DNA from: Ichthyosporea sp. XGB-2017a
Taxonomy: Eukaryota; Opisthokonta; Ichthyosporea
Direction of reading: 5' to 3'
DNA length: 25,586 nt
NCBI GenBank assembly: GCA_002811675.1
Contig: PDIM01010359.1
Location: 81,240 to 106,825 of the forward strand
Every line of letters starts with the position of its first letter. Within the stretch, counting starts at the first letter, position 1. The notes beneath the pieces were generated by a model that did no database searches, was not told the origin of the DNA, and saw only the letters and a program-made list of their open reading frames with translations. This document shows, piece by piece, positions 9,701-19,600 of this stretch. The position numbers were made by a program, and so were the translations under genes.

Positions 9701-10256
9701 TTGCTACACTGGTGCACACGAAGCAAAAGAACATCCATTTTTAAAAGGACTCGATTCCAATGATGCTATTAATGGTGAGGCAGAATTCATTCCTGAGCTT
9801 GACGGAGAAACCGACACGAGCTACTTTGACAATCGGGAAGACCGATATGGGACTGGAGGACCTGATGGAAAAGATGACGAATTGAGTTACCTTTTATCTT
9901 CTAGTGAAGAAAGCATCGATGAAAAGGCCTGTACGCCTGAACTACAGGCATCGATAAGCCGATTCGAAAATTTCAGTGCTGTAAATTTGGGCGATTCTTT
10001 AGACGAGAATTTATGTAACAGTCAGTCCGCAATATCTTTAAAGAAGAATTTTCTCTCCGCATCTGCTCGGCGAGCTCCAAATGATGTTAGCCTGCTTCAG
10101 ATGGCATTGTCAAAGGATATCAATAGCAAATCTAGGGAAACATCACCTAGAGGCACTCCAACCAATAGCTCTCCTTCAAGTGAAACTTCTCGCCCTCACA
10201 CACTGCCACTAGTGGATCACAGCAAAAAGAAGACTGTTGATGGCAAGGAAAATTGA
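6716..10256 (+). CDS. MAST-type AGC serine/threonine kinase without PDZ domain
   Basis: Two exons, 6716-8748 and 8870-10256, around a 121-bp intron (GTAAGT...GAGCAG); the junction restores the glycine loop ISRGAYGKV. The product is 1139 residues. The long Ser/charged N-terminus contains a basic cluster (KRAQRRKR). Residues ~360-470 are the MAST pre-kinase domain (DUF1908), ending in IISRPARLLECLEFD, almost identical to animal MAST1-4. The kinase domain runs ~667-967: catalytic Lys695 (AIK), HRDLKPDN with Asp789, DFG at 807-809, GTPDYVAPE from 849, and PVDWWSVG. An AGC tail follows with FIPELDG and DTSYFDNREDRY, as in MASTs. Compared with animal MASTs, the activation segment carries an extra Ser-rich stretch before GTPDY, and the region before the last helices is also longer. 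The last ~140 residues are Ser-rich and lack the PDZ domain of MAST1-4. Animal MASTs associate with microtubules and PTEN; the role here is not shown by sequence. MASTL/Greatwall is less likely because of the DUF1908. Confidence 0.92.
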
Positions 10257-10436
10257 CAGGACTAATGATATAGACCAATGACGGGAATAACGAAGTTGTA
10301 GGGCCAGAAATATGGGCAATCAAATATATCATTCCGTGAACTGTAGGCACGGATAGAACCAAAGCAAGTCTAGTTGCCCATCCATTAGTTTCGAATACTA
10401 AACCATTGTCTGTTGCAACTTACAATATTGACCTGA

Positions 10437-10442
10437 AATAAA
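10437..10442 (+). terminator. Polyadenylation signal AATAAA (MAST gene)
   Basis: AATAAA sits about 180 bases past the kinase stop codon. It is the first good candidate in the 3' flank. Confidence 0.5.
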
Positions 10443-10494
10443 GAATGACCTCAAGGGTCATCACTACTCAAGCACTGTTTGATGTTTCAAAAAA

Positions 10495-10514
10495 GAGAGA
10501 GAGAGTGTGTGTGT
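10495..10514. repeat. Compound (GA)n(TG)n microsatellite
   Basis: GA dinucleotides pass directly into GT dinucleotides in the 3' flank of the MAST gene. A compound repeat of the same two dinucleotides occurs at 20503-20532. Confidence 0.8.
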
Positions 10515-10735
10515 TATTCTAGGAATCCTTGATCCTAGTACTCAACCTAGCCGACATGAATAATCTAAACACCCCTCCACAAGGCCCATAACAGTGAGCT
10601 GCGAGAACTGAGAAGCAAAAAAAAATGGCGGGAAAAAGAATGTATAAAAAGGAAAAAAAGTCAGATCAGCTGCTCTGCTGCGTTTGTGCTTTTTTTTTCT
10701 TTTTTTTTTTTTTTTTTTACTTTTCGTTTTTTTTT

Positions 10736-10816
10736 TTTGTTTTTTTTTTTTTTTTGATTCAAATCAATTTCAAAAAAAGTCTTGTTTTTTTTTTAAAAAA
10801 AAGAAAACAAATCATT
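10736..10816. repeat. 81-bp exact direct repeat, copy 2, at the gap edge
   Basis: Identical to bases 1-81. It ends on the last known base before the N run, so the true match may be longer. Confidence 0.9.
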
Positions 10817-11755
10817 NNNNNNNNNNNNNNNNNNNNNNNNNNNNNNNNNNNNNNNNNNNNNNNNNNNNNNNNNNNNNNNNNNNNNNNNNNNNNNNNNNNN
10901 NNNNNNNNNNNNNNNNNNNNNNNNNNNNNNNNNNNNNNNNNNNNNNNNNNNNNNNNNNNNNNNNNNNNNNNNNNNNNNNNNNNNNNNNNNNNNNNNNNNN
11001 NNNNNNNNNNNNNNNNNNNNNNNNNNNNNNNNNNNNNNNNNNNNNNNNNNNNNNNNNNNNNNNNNNNNNNNNNNNNNNNNNNNNNNNNNNNNNNNNNNNN
11101 NNNNNNNNNNNNNNNNNNNNNNNNNNNNNNNNNNNNNNNNNNNNNNNNNNNNNNNNNNNNNNNNNNNNNNNNNNNNNNNNNNNNNNNNNNNNNNNNNNNN
11201 NNNNNNNNNNNNNNNNNNNNNNNNNNNNNNNNNNNNNNNNNNNNNNNNNNNNNNNNNNNNNNNNNNNNNNNNNNNNNNNNNNNNNNNNNNNNNNNNNNNN
11301 NNNNNNNNNNNNNNNNNNNNNNNNNNNNNNNNNNNNNNNNNNNNNNNNNNNNNNNNNNNNNNNNNNNNNNNNNNNNNNNNNNNNNNNNNNNNNNNNNNNN
11401 NNNNNNNNNNNNNNNNNNNNNNNNNNNNNNNNNNNNNNNNNNNNNNNNNNNNNNNNNNNNNNNNNNNNNNNNNNNNNNNNNNNNNNNNNNNNNNNNNNNN
11501 NNNNNNNNNNNNNNNNNNNNNNNNNNNNNNNNNNNNNNNNNNNNNNNNNNNNNNNNNNNNNNNNNNNNNNNNNNNNNNNNNNNNNNNNNNNNNNNNNNNN
11601 NNNNNNNNNNNNNNNNNNNNNNNNNNNNNNNNNNNNNNNNNNNNNNNNNNNNNNNNNNNNNNNNNNNNNNNNNNNNNNNNNNNNNNNNNNNNNNNNNNNN
11701 NNNNNNNNNNNNNNNNNNNNNNNNNNNNNNNNNNNNNNNNNNNNNNNNNNNNNNN
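10817..11755. other. Assembly gap (939 N)
   Basis: Unsequenced scaffold gap. The reading frames that span it are artefacts of untranslated N. The true size is unknown. Confidence 1.
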
Positions 11756-11918
11756 TTGTTAACTTTCCGATTTGTCTTTTGAATTTGTTAGCGAAACTGT
11801 ATTTTGAAATTTTCTCTCCTTGAAAAAGAGAAGGAGAGAAGAGAAGGAGAGAAGAGAAGGATAAGGACATTCCTGTGGAAGGAGAGAATAAGAAAAAAGA
11901 AAAAGAAGACTGCTAGTA
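11756..11918 (+). promoter_or_regulatory. Purine-rich 5' leader of the Pol delta subunit gene
   Basis: About 160 bases between the gap and the start codon. They include a 13-bp purine unit (aaggagagaagag) repeated just over twice at 11831-11860, then more A/G-rich sequence. The promoter itself may lie in the gap. Confidence 0.45.
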
Positions 11919-13824
11919 ATGGATTTACTGGCCGAGCCCAAACAGGAAGTTTTGACTTCCATGAATATCTCCGTGGCACAGAGTTCGGGCCAAAATAAGT
12001 CGGAGATTGGAGAGGGAATGGTGGGATCACGTATTGATTGTCCGGCCCTGATCCGTTCTGAAAGGTTTCTGTTTGGAAAAACACGAACATTTACCCAGCA
12101 ATACTCGCATCTGTATTACCAGCGGTTGTTAAAAATGCGATCGTGTGTGGAAGAGCATGCTAAAAAGTTGTGGGGTGCACAAAGTAAAAAAAGAAAGAGA
12201 AAGGAGGATTTCGAGGAGGAAGAGGAGGAAAAGGAAACTAGCTTGAATGTAAAGTCTTTGATTGATGTAGTACAAGGGAAGCGCTGTTTTATTATTGGAA
12301 CTGTTTACAAGGAGATGAAGCTTAAGCCCAATGTTTTAGACGAATACGAGAGGGAGGTAAGTAAGGAAGAGTGACGATTGCATCCATTTGTGTTCTTAGC
12401 TTTACTCATAGTCTTGCTTGCTATTGGGCTTTGTCTTGTTGCCACCTTTGTTCATGAAATTTAGAGGTGCATGGAAGGATTACCGCCTCCCCGCGAGAAG
12501 TACACCACTGAGGAGGATACCTGTGTTATCGAAGATGAGTCTGGTCGGGCTACCTTGCAAGGTATAAATCCTGCCAATTTAGTGACGGGGACTGTTATGG
12601 CTGTTCTGGGTAAAGAAAGCTCGAGCGGGGCTTTTGAAGTTGAGGATTATTGCTTCAGCGAACCTCCGCCACTGGCAAAACCTGATGTCTTGCGAGACTC
12701 TTTTTCAGTTCCTTCCGTGGGTAAGGGCCAAGATAAGCGTCCGGATCGACTTGTAGCTATCGTGTCTGGTTTGAAAATAGGTGCAGCTGGCAGTGATAAT
12801 TTGCTTTTGAATCTTCTTGGAGATTTTCTGACTTGCGGTTTGGGAAGTGCGGAGGATCAAAAAATGGAGGGGAAAATTTGTCGTGTAATTTTAGCAGGAA
12901 ATTCTGTTTCATTTGAAGACAACAAGAAAAATGTGGTAAGTAAGAAAATGAAGCACAAATGGTATTATTCACTGGTCGTTATACCTATTTATTCTTATTG
13001 GGGGTTTGAAATGTGTGTAGATGTCATTTGATAAAAGGAATGATGTTGCACCCAGTGTTGAGCCGGTGAAGCTCCTCGATGGGGCCATTGCAAACCTATG
13101 TAGCAGTATTCCAGTTGACTTGATGCCCGGTGAAAGTGACCCGTCAAACTATTTTGTGCCACAACAGCCGTTACACAAAAGCATGTTTGTACAGTCTAGG
13201 TGCTTCAACTCTTTCAGCAGTGTGACAAACCCTTATGAAGTGCAAATTGGCGATAAAATGTAAGCAAACATAACACGCGATTTCCACGATTTTAAAAATT
13301 ATGTCTCTCACTCTATTCTGTGTTTTTTATATGCCGTCTGTTGCAACACTCGATATGTTTATAGATTTTTGGGCACATCTGGCCAAATGGTAAATGATAT
13401 ATACAAGTATGTGGAAACGAACGATAAGCTTGAAATTTTAAGCAATACTCTTAAATATCGGCATTTGGCACCCACTGCACCTGATACATTGGGCTGCTAC
13501 CCGTATTATGATGAAGACCCATTCATTTTGGATCATTCTCCTCATGTTTATTTTGCGGGAAATCAGGAAAAGTTCGAGACAAAGCTGGTGAAATGTAAGT
13601 GTTGGAAATGAGATATTTTGGTGATGTTATTATTCCAATAGCGGTCTATTGATGCATCCTGTTTTTGCATATGTCGGATTTTAGCGGTGGACGGTGAGGA
13701 TATCAGAATTGTTTGTGTTCCATCGTTTTCAGCCACAGGAACGTTTGTTATTGTAAACTTGAGCACACTTGATTGTTATCCGGTTGATATTGGTTGTGCT
13801 ATTGGCGAAGAAAGCAGTGTGTAG
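11919..13824 (+). CDS. POLD2: DNA polymerase delta small (regulatory) subunit
   Basis: Five exons: 11919-12356, 12465-12935, 13021-13259, 13365-13594, 13685-13824. All introns are GT-AG (108, 85, 105 and 90 bp). The joined frame gives 505 residues; human POLD2 is 469. The OB-fold N-terminal half has the QQYSHLYYQRL block and KLKPNVLDEY. The inactivated phosphodiesterase half has VSGLKIG, VILAGNSVSF, VDLMPGESDPSNY, PQQPLHKSMF, FLGTSGQMVNDI and SPHVYFAGNQ. Residues shared with human continue to the end (VPSFSATGTFVIVNL). The extra length comes mainly from a Lys/Arg-then-Glu run (KKRKRKEDFEEEEEE) in exon 1, which could be a nuclear signal, and from a longer N-terminus. The subunit bridges the catalytic subunit and POLD3 in the replicative polymerase that works with PCNA. 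The last exon (SVDGEDIRIVCVPSF) is recognisable only after splicing. Confidence 0.96.
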
Positions 13825-14014
13825 AGGACCAGTTGAATTTATTTCTCCTCACCCTTGTGCTCACGCGTTCACTTTTTTTCCAGGTCTAAAATGCTGGGCC
13901 ATTTCGGAAACTCAGATTGATTTGAGAATTTTACCTATACTGCCTATATATTTTTTGTTTTTAGAGAGTTCTTCACCATCATGAACACCAACCCTTTGAG
14001 CGATACTATGTAAT

Positions 14015-14020
14015 AATAAA
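14015..14020 (+). terminator. Polyadenylation signal AATAAA (POLD2)
   Basis: AATAAA about 190 bases after the POLD2 stop. Cleavage 15-25 bases downstream would fall near 14035-14045, close to the expected 3' end of the opposing CDT2 transcript. Confidence 0.5.
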
Positions 14021-14052
14021 CCATACAACTTAAGTAAGTGGAGGGGATTCAC

Positions 14053-14058
14053 TTTATT
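14053..14058 (-). terminator. Polyadenylation signal (CDT2)
   Basis: TTTATT on the plus strand, i.e. AATAAA on the gene strand, 34 bases past the CDT2 stop. The POLD2 and CDT2 transcripts would therefore meet or slightly overlap tail to tail. Confidence 0.5.
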
Positions 14059-14091
14059 TGTCTTGCCTTGGCTATATATATATGTTCATGT

Positions 14092-16197
14092 TTACAATTC
14101 GCTTTTTTCAACTCGACTGAAATACAAGCATATGGACTTGTTTCTGCCTGTGTCAAGGACTTTTCTTCTTTTCCTGCCAGAAGAAGACGGGGTAGCTCTT
14201 TGGTCTTTCAGTTTACTTTTAGGTGTCGTTGTCCTACTAATTGGTCTGGTGCTCTTGCCACCCTCATTTGACATTGCATTTGGCCTTGAAATAACGTTAT
14301 CTAGAGCCTTGAAGGGAGAACGGCCATTTGAACTTACCCCTGTACGCACTTCAGGCCTATTTTCTGGCAACCGAAAGCTGATTTTTGATTTTTGATTAGA
14401 GGATGAGTCAAGTACAACAAGTTCCGCTTGTACAGCCTTTAGCTTCTCAGCTTTAAATGAATTTGATGGGCTTGCAATTTTTTCAAAATAGGTTCCTAGA
14501 TGAGGAGGGAAGATGCCTATTGGCTTTGCAACGCTGTCTTCAGTATACAAGTGTTTAGTGTTCCTAGTTAGCTCACTTTCATCTGGTTCATACAGTTCAA
14601 CGTTATATACAGGTTGTTCAGAAGTTGGCTCTTCATGGCCTTCTTCTTCGACACTGAACATTGCAATTTCCCGCTCGTTAGCAGTCAAAATTTGCGAAGG
14701 TTTCCCTTGCGACCATCCAACAGTTCCAAGTTCACATCCATTGTCTTCCCCCCGAATGCGCAAGAATGGATGGTTCGGAAAATCTACGTCCCAAACAAAA
14801 GCATCATTGTTCTGAGATCCACTCAGGACATAAGCACCATCAGGGCTAAAGCAGCATTTTGTATAGAATGACGAGCTGCGCTCATTGGCAAAAAACGACT
14901 GCACAGGTACTGTGGCTGGTGACGTCATGTCAAACATATAGACACGCCTGTCTAAGCAACTAGTCAGTAGTCGGGTGCCAGTTGGATCAAGGGCTAAAGA
15001 TGAAAACCCAAAAACTCGTTTCGATTCCCCTGGATAAGGCAAACACATAACCGGGTCATTGCCTCGAAGCCGTCCATAAGTTTTTCTTCGGTCCCAAACC
15101 TTCACTACCCCATCGGTATCCCCAGTGGAGACCAAATAGTTACTATCAAAGAGCGGTTGAACAGCTGTGACACTTGTGGGATTTGGCTTCGCAGCACTTG
15201 CACTGACCTTTTTCCCTCCATTGGTTCTCCGACTTCCAACGACACCCCGACGCGCCCGTCCACCCAATGTACTACCTATGCCCCCCAAAGCAGATACAGG
15301 GCCTTGCCTTGTATGTGCATATTCAATTGTCGTATAGCTTCTGTGATAGGAATTTCCCGATCGAGTCCTGGCAGTGCTGCACCGCATATCCCACAGGCGC
15401 ACAGTACCATCCCGACCACCACTTACCAAACAATTAGAATCATTGTGTAGAAACCTCACAGTTTTTGCGGTGGATGTGTGCCCTAAGAGGCTGATTGTTT
15501 CTAAAGTTTCAATATCAAAAATGGCACACTTAGGATCTGAGCCAGCCGTTACTAGAAGTGGGTCCTTATCCGCAAATGAAATATCGAAAATGGCATTATC
15601 ATGAGTTCTAAAGCAACACTCACGGTGATTTAACCTCTCACTTTTTTCTGCCTCTATATCCACCACACAAACCTGGCCAGACTCTGTCGCATATGCCATT
15701 AGATTACCTGCAAGGCTACTTTGACTCGCAAAAGCCGCCGCCATTATAACCCCCTCTGAAGCATCCTCTTCATTTTGCCCTTCCCTTTGCTCTTCTACAT
15801 CATTCTCCTCCTCCCCATCCCTATCCAAAGGCCCAATCACCTTGCGTCCACATGCAGGATCCACATACTTCAATTGGTAATTTAATGCTAGTCTTCTTTC
15901 TAAGGGCAGAGCACCACTAGAATTCGAGTATCCATCTGTAAAGGAAGGTTTTCTAGATTTCTTGGAAGGAACCATCAAGCCACTGCCGCCAAGTTTCATG
16001 GACTTCCAGCAGCTACCCAGTTCGCGCATCATGAACGGATTCTTGGCCAGTAGAGAGCCCCTTGAGGTATGAACATCATTAGTCTCTAAATCACCTTGCG
16101 CAGCACCACCCACTGCCCCCGCCCTTTGCCCTGATTCACTCCTATGCTGGCGTTGATACGGGTATATTGGGCACTTTCCATCCTTGAAGCGCACCAT
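14092..16197 (-). CDS. DTL: CDT2/DTL-type CRL4 ubiquitin ligase substrate receptor
   Basis: Single uninterrupted 701-residue frame. Residues ~165-560 are WD40 repeats. Two consecutive WDxR (DDB1-binding 'DWD') boxes occur: WDMR at 269-272 and WDRR at 368-371, as in human CDT2. Other CDT2-like blocks are TAVQPLFDSNYLVSTGDTDG, YPGESKR followed by FGFSSLALDPTG, and FSPDGAYVLSGSQNNDAFVW. A basic, Ser/Thr-rich tail ends in NKSICLYFSRVEKSEL; Ile689, Tyr692 and Phe693 fit the degenerate C-terminal PCNA-interacting motif of human CDT2 (KICTYF). CDT2 delivers CDT1, SET8 and p21-type proteins to CUL4-DDB1 on PCNA-loaded chromatin, limiting replication to once per cycle. The linker between the two WDxR repeats is longer than in human and Gly/Arg-rich (residues ~290-340). 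The ATG at 16197 is the first in frame after AT-rich sequence. The family call is firm from the WDxR pair plus the PIP-like tail. Confidence 0.92.
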   Translation of the reverse strand: MVRFKDGKCPIYPYQRQHRSESGQRAGAVGGAAQGDLETNDVHTSRGSLLAKNPFMMRELGSCWKSMKLGGSGLMVPSKKSRKPSFTDGYSNSSGALPLERRLALNYQLKYVDPACGRKVIGPLDRDGEEENDVEEQREGQNEEDASEGVIMAAAFASQSSLAGNLMAYATESGQVCVVDIEAEKSERLNHRECCFRTHDNAIFDISFADKDPLLVTAGSDPKCAIFDIETLETISLLGHTSTAKTVRFLHNDSNCLVSGGRDGTVRLWDMRCSTARTRSGNSYHRSYTTIEYAHTRQGPVSALGGIGSTLGGRARRGVVGSRRTNGGKKVSASAAKPNPTSVTAVQPLFDSNYLVSTGDTDGVVKVWDRRKTYGRLRGNDPVMCLPYPGESKRVFGFSSLALDPTGTRLLTSCLDRRVYMFDMTSPATVPVQSFFANERSSSFYTKCCFSPDGAYVLSGSQNNDAFVWDVDFPNHPFLRIRGEDNGCELGTVGWSQGKPSQILTANEREIAMFSVEEEGHEEPTSEQPVYNVELYEPDESELTRNTKHLYTEDSVAKPIGIFPPHLGTYFEKIASPSNSFKAEKLKAVQAELVVLDSSSNQKSKISFRLPENRPEVRTGVSSNGRSPFKALDNVISRPNAMSNEGGKSTRPISRTTTPKSKLKDQRATPSSSGRKRRKVLDTGRNKSICLYFSRVEKSEL

Positions 16198-16660
16198 GAC
16201 GGGCTGCCAGTTCTTCCTGGTTTTATGCTTATGATGATTGGTTTAGCTACAAGACCTAAAGGCAGGAAGGAAAGTATTCATAGATTCTGGTTCTGTTTCT
16301 GTGCGAATCAAGAGCCTTTTTCAGCCTTAAAGAAAAGAAAAAGAAAAGCATCCATCAAGGAATCCCATCAAAAAGATAAAACCAAAAAAAAAAAGATGAA
16401 AAAGAAAAACGGAAAAAAACTGAAGCTAAGGAGGAAAAAACTTTTTTCGGTCGTTTTTTGTTTTTGTTTTTTTTTGCGAGGCAGCTTTTTTGCGTTTTTT
16501 TTTTTTGATTTTTGCCTTCTTTTTTGGCGGGAAAAATTTAAGTGGGCACGTGAGCCCCAATCCCCTGCAAGCTATAGTGAGGTATAAAAAGGACACTGAT
16601 GATATAAATATGACTTTATTCGTTTAATGGGAATAAATTAGCATTGTAGCTAAACCATAC
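16198..16660 (-). promoter_or_regulatory. CDT2 upstream region with E2F-like site and E-box
   Basis: This 463-bp interval separates the CDT2 start from the ERMP1 stop. It holds A- and T-rich tracts (16330-16515), then TTTTTGGCGGGAAAAA at 16521-16536, which contains TTTCCCGC on the gene strand, a perfect match to the E2F consensus TTTSSCGC. A CACGTG E-box follows at 16547-16552. A TATAAAAAGG at 16583-16592 points along the plus strand, away from CDT2. Motif identity is visible; regulatory use is inferred. Confidence 0.5.
16615..16620 (-). terminator. Polyadenylation signal (ERMP1)
   Basis: TTTATT on the plus strand, 41 bases past the ERMP1 stop codon on the gene strand. Confidence 0.5.
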
Positions 16661-19600
16661 TCAGAAGACATAGTCATTCCAGAATACCACCCATCCAATG
16701 GCACCAAGCCAGGATGGCTTGTTGGCCATGAGCTTTTCCAGGGCTGGGGTATTCTCTTCAAAGTAATGCCCGGCAAGAGCGATATCGATATCTGACAATC
16801 CTTTATATTCGATCCAGAAGTTGTACTAAACAAGAGAAAGCATTTATGGAACCTATACTTAGTTTTGTGGAATTCCCAGTGAAAAAGAACCTCAACTCGC
16901 TCAAGTATTTTACTTACCTCAACGCTTTTTTCGCCAGATGCAAAAAAAACGAAATGTTTATCTCTTTCTTCTTCTGGAATATCTGGGGATAGAGACCATT
17001 TCTTGATTTTCACGTCCTTTAGGTCAAAATATAAAGCCATGTGGTCTGGTCCCTTAAGAACGAAATCCAGGCGCCTAGTGCCCTGTTCCATATTCTTTGC
17101 CGACTTTAACACTCTAAGTTCGGGGAGGTGACGATCCTTCGGGGCAGTGGGGCCTTCCATGTCTATATACCATCCACTAGGGATCACGTCTGTGAGTGGG
17201 AGGTAGTAAGGAAAGCTACAATAAGGCCCCATACAGTCGGTCGCTATAAGCACAAATACCAAGAATCAGTAACTTGAAACAAACTAAAACACCAAAGAAC
17301 AGGTACAAAACTACCTTTTGCTGTGGTCGTAAATTCAGCAATAGAGCTATTTCGCAGTGGCTCTAAATCATTGAAATCCATTGCCGCGAACCACATTCCT
17401 GTGTCCCTCTTTACAGGGGTTTGAGTAGAGTGATCCCCCTCTCTTGCATCGTACCATGTTCTCTCTAGATGATGCATAAATAACCTCTTTGGCCTTTCAG
17501 AAGTGTATGGAGAGCTTACAAGCGCCAGTACCAGCCCGACTATAAGCACACCAATAAGCACAAGCCTGGTTCTATTCCAATGACGATCGAGATGTATAAC
17601 ACTTGACACTACCGACGACAACAACGCAACAAAGATGCCTATGAACACGGGGTGAGCGTTTAGTACACAGATGAAAACTGGGTATGTGGTATCTACCGTA
17701 TAACTTACCAATCAGAGCAGCAATTACAATATCAGAAGGTACAACTGTGCCCGATCGTCCCATAATAGGAATAAAAAATGAAAGGACCACCTGAACAAGT
17801 TGACCAAGAAAAAGCGTTGGCATAATGAGACAAAAATAATACACAAAGAAAAAGAGATACTTTTTAACGTTTGCGGAGTCTTCCAAATGCAAACTCTCAA
17901 GGCCCGAAAGAATGGAGAATGCTCTTGATAAAAGAGAGAATCCAACAAACGTAAGCGGAAGATATCCTGAGCCCAGTCTAAACTGCGTACAGAGAAACAA
18001 GAGAATCCACCAGAACCACATACCAGCAAAATAAGCCTGATTTTCAAGTCGAATATTGATATTGCTGTGGTGCCTATGATGCTCAATGTTACCCACGTAC
18101 TTAGCGTCGTTGGTACTCATCTTGCGTTTCCTATATTCTTTGTATGACTCACGAACGCAGTGTTCGTGATAGAGCATTTTAACTGTTCCGATAGCAATCC
18201 ACGATGCATTAGCGAAGATAAGAATAGTCAAGTATGGATTAGCAAACCAAACCATTCTGCGGTTCATAATATACACCATTAGAAACGCCACAATGGCGGG
18301 AAAAATTACAGCGGCAAGCATTGATAAGCAAAGCACACACAGTGTCATTGCCAGCTGGCGGAAAAAAAAAGTTCTATCACCATTAACCTGAAAGCCCGTA
18401 TTATGTTTGTGAAATAGTCCGTAGTAGGTCGTGAAAACTACTGTGGCAAGAAGAACAATACTATTCAATGCATTTGCAAAATTCAAAGAATAGACAATTG
18501 TAAAAATGCCGCAAACATCAAAGTATACAGCCCCATCTCTGTGTATCTCATCTTCATTGTTGATAACAATTGGCTTTCGAACTATCTCCTTAACAACATT
18601 CACAAGGTTGTCTCCAGCACGCTGCATACTTCCCGCTACCATATGCTCACCATCATCTAGTGGGGTATGATATATATACCCATTTCCAATAAAAGCAATA
18701 TCGATTCCAGGTATCTCACCAAAGTCGCGATAGATTCGGTAATCTGTGTCAGATGGGATAATGCCGGACTGGAAAATATCTTGCCCAATCACAGAGGCAT
18801 GTGGATAAGAGGCAGCTTTACCATATGCCTCAGCCAACCACGAATTCCCTGGCCCAGCCTGGAAAACCAACTCCCTTCCCCAGCCCCCAGCACCTTCGAG
18901 GTTCACAAACGCCTTAATATCATTCGCCCACCTATGCTGTGTTATGAACCCGTGCGATGCTTGCAAAATAGTCTCTTCCGCACCATTAAAGTTCATAATA
19001 ATATCCGAAACCAAATCAATGCTTTCGTCGTGGGCCAAATTCCTCAGACTTTCAAGCATAACACAAATCATTGAAAGATCATCAGAAGCTGCAACTGTAC
19101 CCAATGCAGAATCAAAGTGACTGGAGATAAGCAATGCTGGGTTACCCATTGAAGACGAATCATTCAACTCTGCATTTTTCACTAATTCATGCACATTCGC
19201 TTCCTGTCGCCTTAAGTTTCGCCTGGGATCACCATTGCCCCCCTCTGCTCTATCAGGATATTTCACGCCCCCCTCTTCCATCCCCTTCTTCTCCTTGCGT
19301 CCATCCGTAATGAAAGCCTTCTCATCTTCCTCTTCCCCTGCTTCGATGTTGATTTTCTTGCCATCAATATCAGCCTCATCTGTACGCTTCTTTAGTCGAC
19401 GTCGATCGTAGCTTCCTTCTTTAGCCGATACCCTTACCAATATATTTTTGACTTTGTAGTAAACATTTGTGAATGGTTCCAAGAACTCGAGATAGAAACC
19501 ACCTGAAGGTGTCTGAATTTCATATTCAATGTTTACGCGCGATTTTGGATTTTCTACAAAGCAAACAAAAAAACAAAAAAAAGAGGTTAGGCATCTACGT

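Larger units (their letters stand above)
10257..10735. other. Intergenic 3' flank and poly-T tract before the gap
   Basis: No gene is seen. After the polyadenylation signal there is complex sequence to about 10620. Then comes an ATG-initiated frame at 10625 that runs immediately into poly-T (poly-Phe) and the N gap; it is not credible as a gene. A TGGCGGGAAAAA motif lies at 10626-10637. Confidence 0.6.

Noticed and set aside
10642-10652. TATAAAAAGG as a core promoter before the gap
   Set aside because: Followed only by poly-T and N with no visible gene; a similar string at 16583 also lacks a downstream plus-strand gene, so it cannot be supported.
10625-11870. Frames of 350-385 codons crossing 10.6-11.9 kb on both strands
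   Set aside because: They consist of poly-Phe plus untranslated N from the assembly gap; there is no protein evidence.
12357-12464. Separate small genes at 12471, 13021 and 13369
   Set aside because: They are exons of POLD2; splice sites at each boundary restore the frame and the conserved protein.
16144-16587. Plus-strand 147-codon frame over the CDT2 promoter
   Set aside because: Lys- and Phe-rich because of A- and T-tracts; it overlaps the CDT2 start in antisense and has no similarity.
18294-18305. Third TGGCGGGAAAAA as an E2F site
   Set aside because: It lies in the ERMP1 coding exon and is explained by codons for a membrane segment (IFPAIV).
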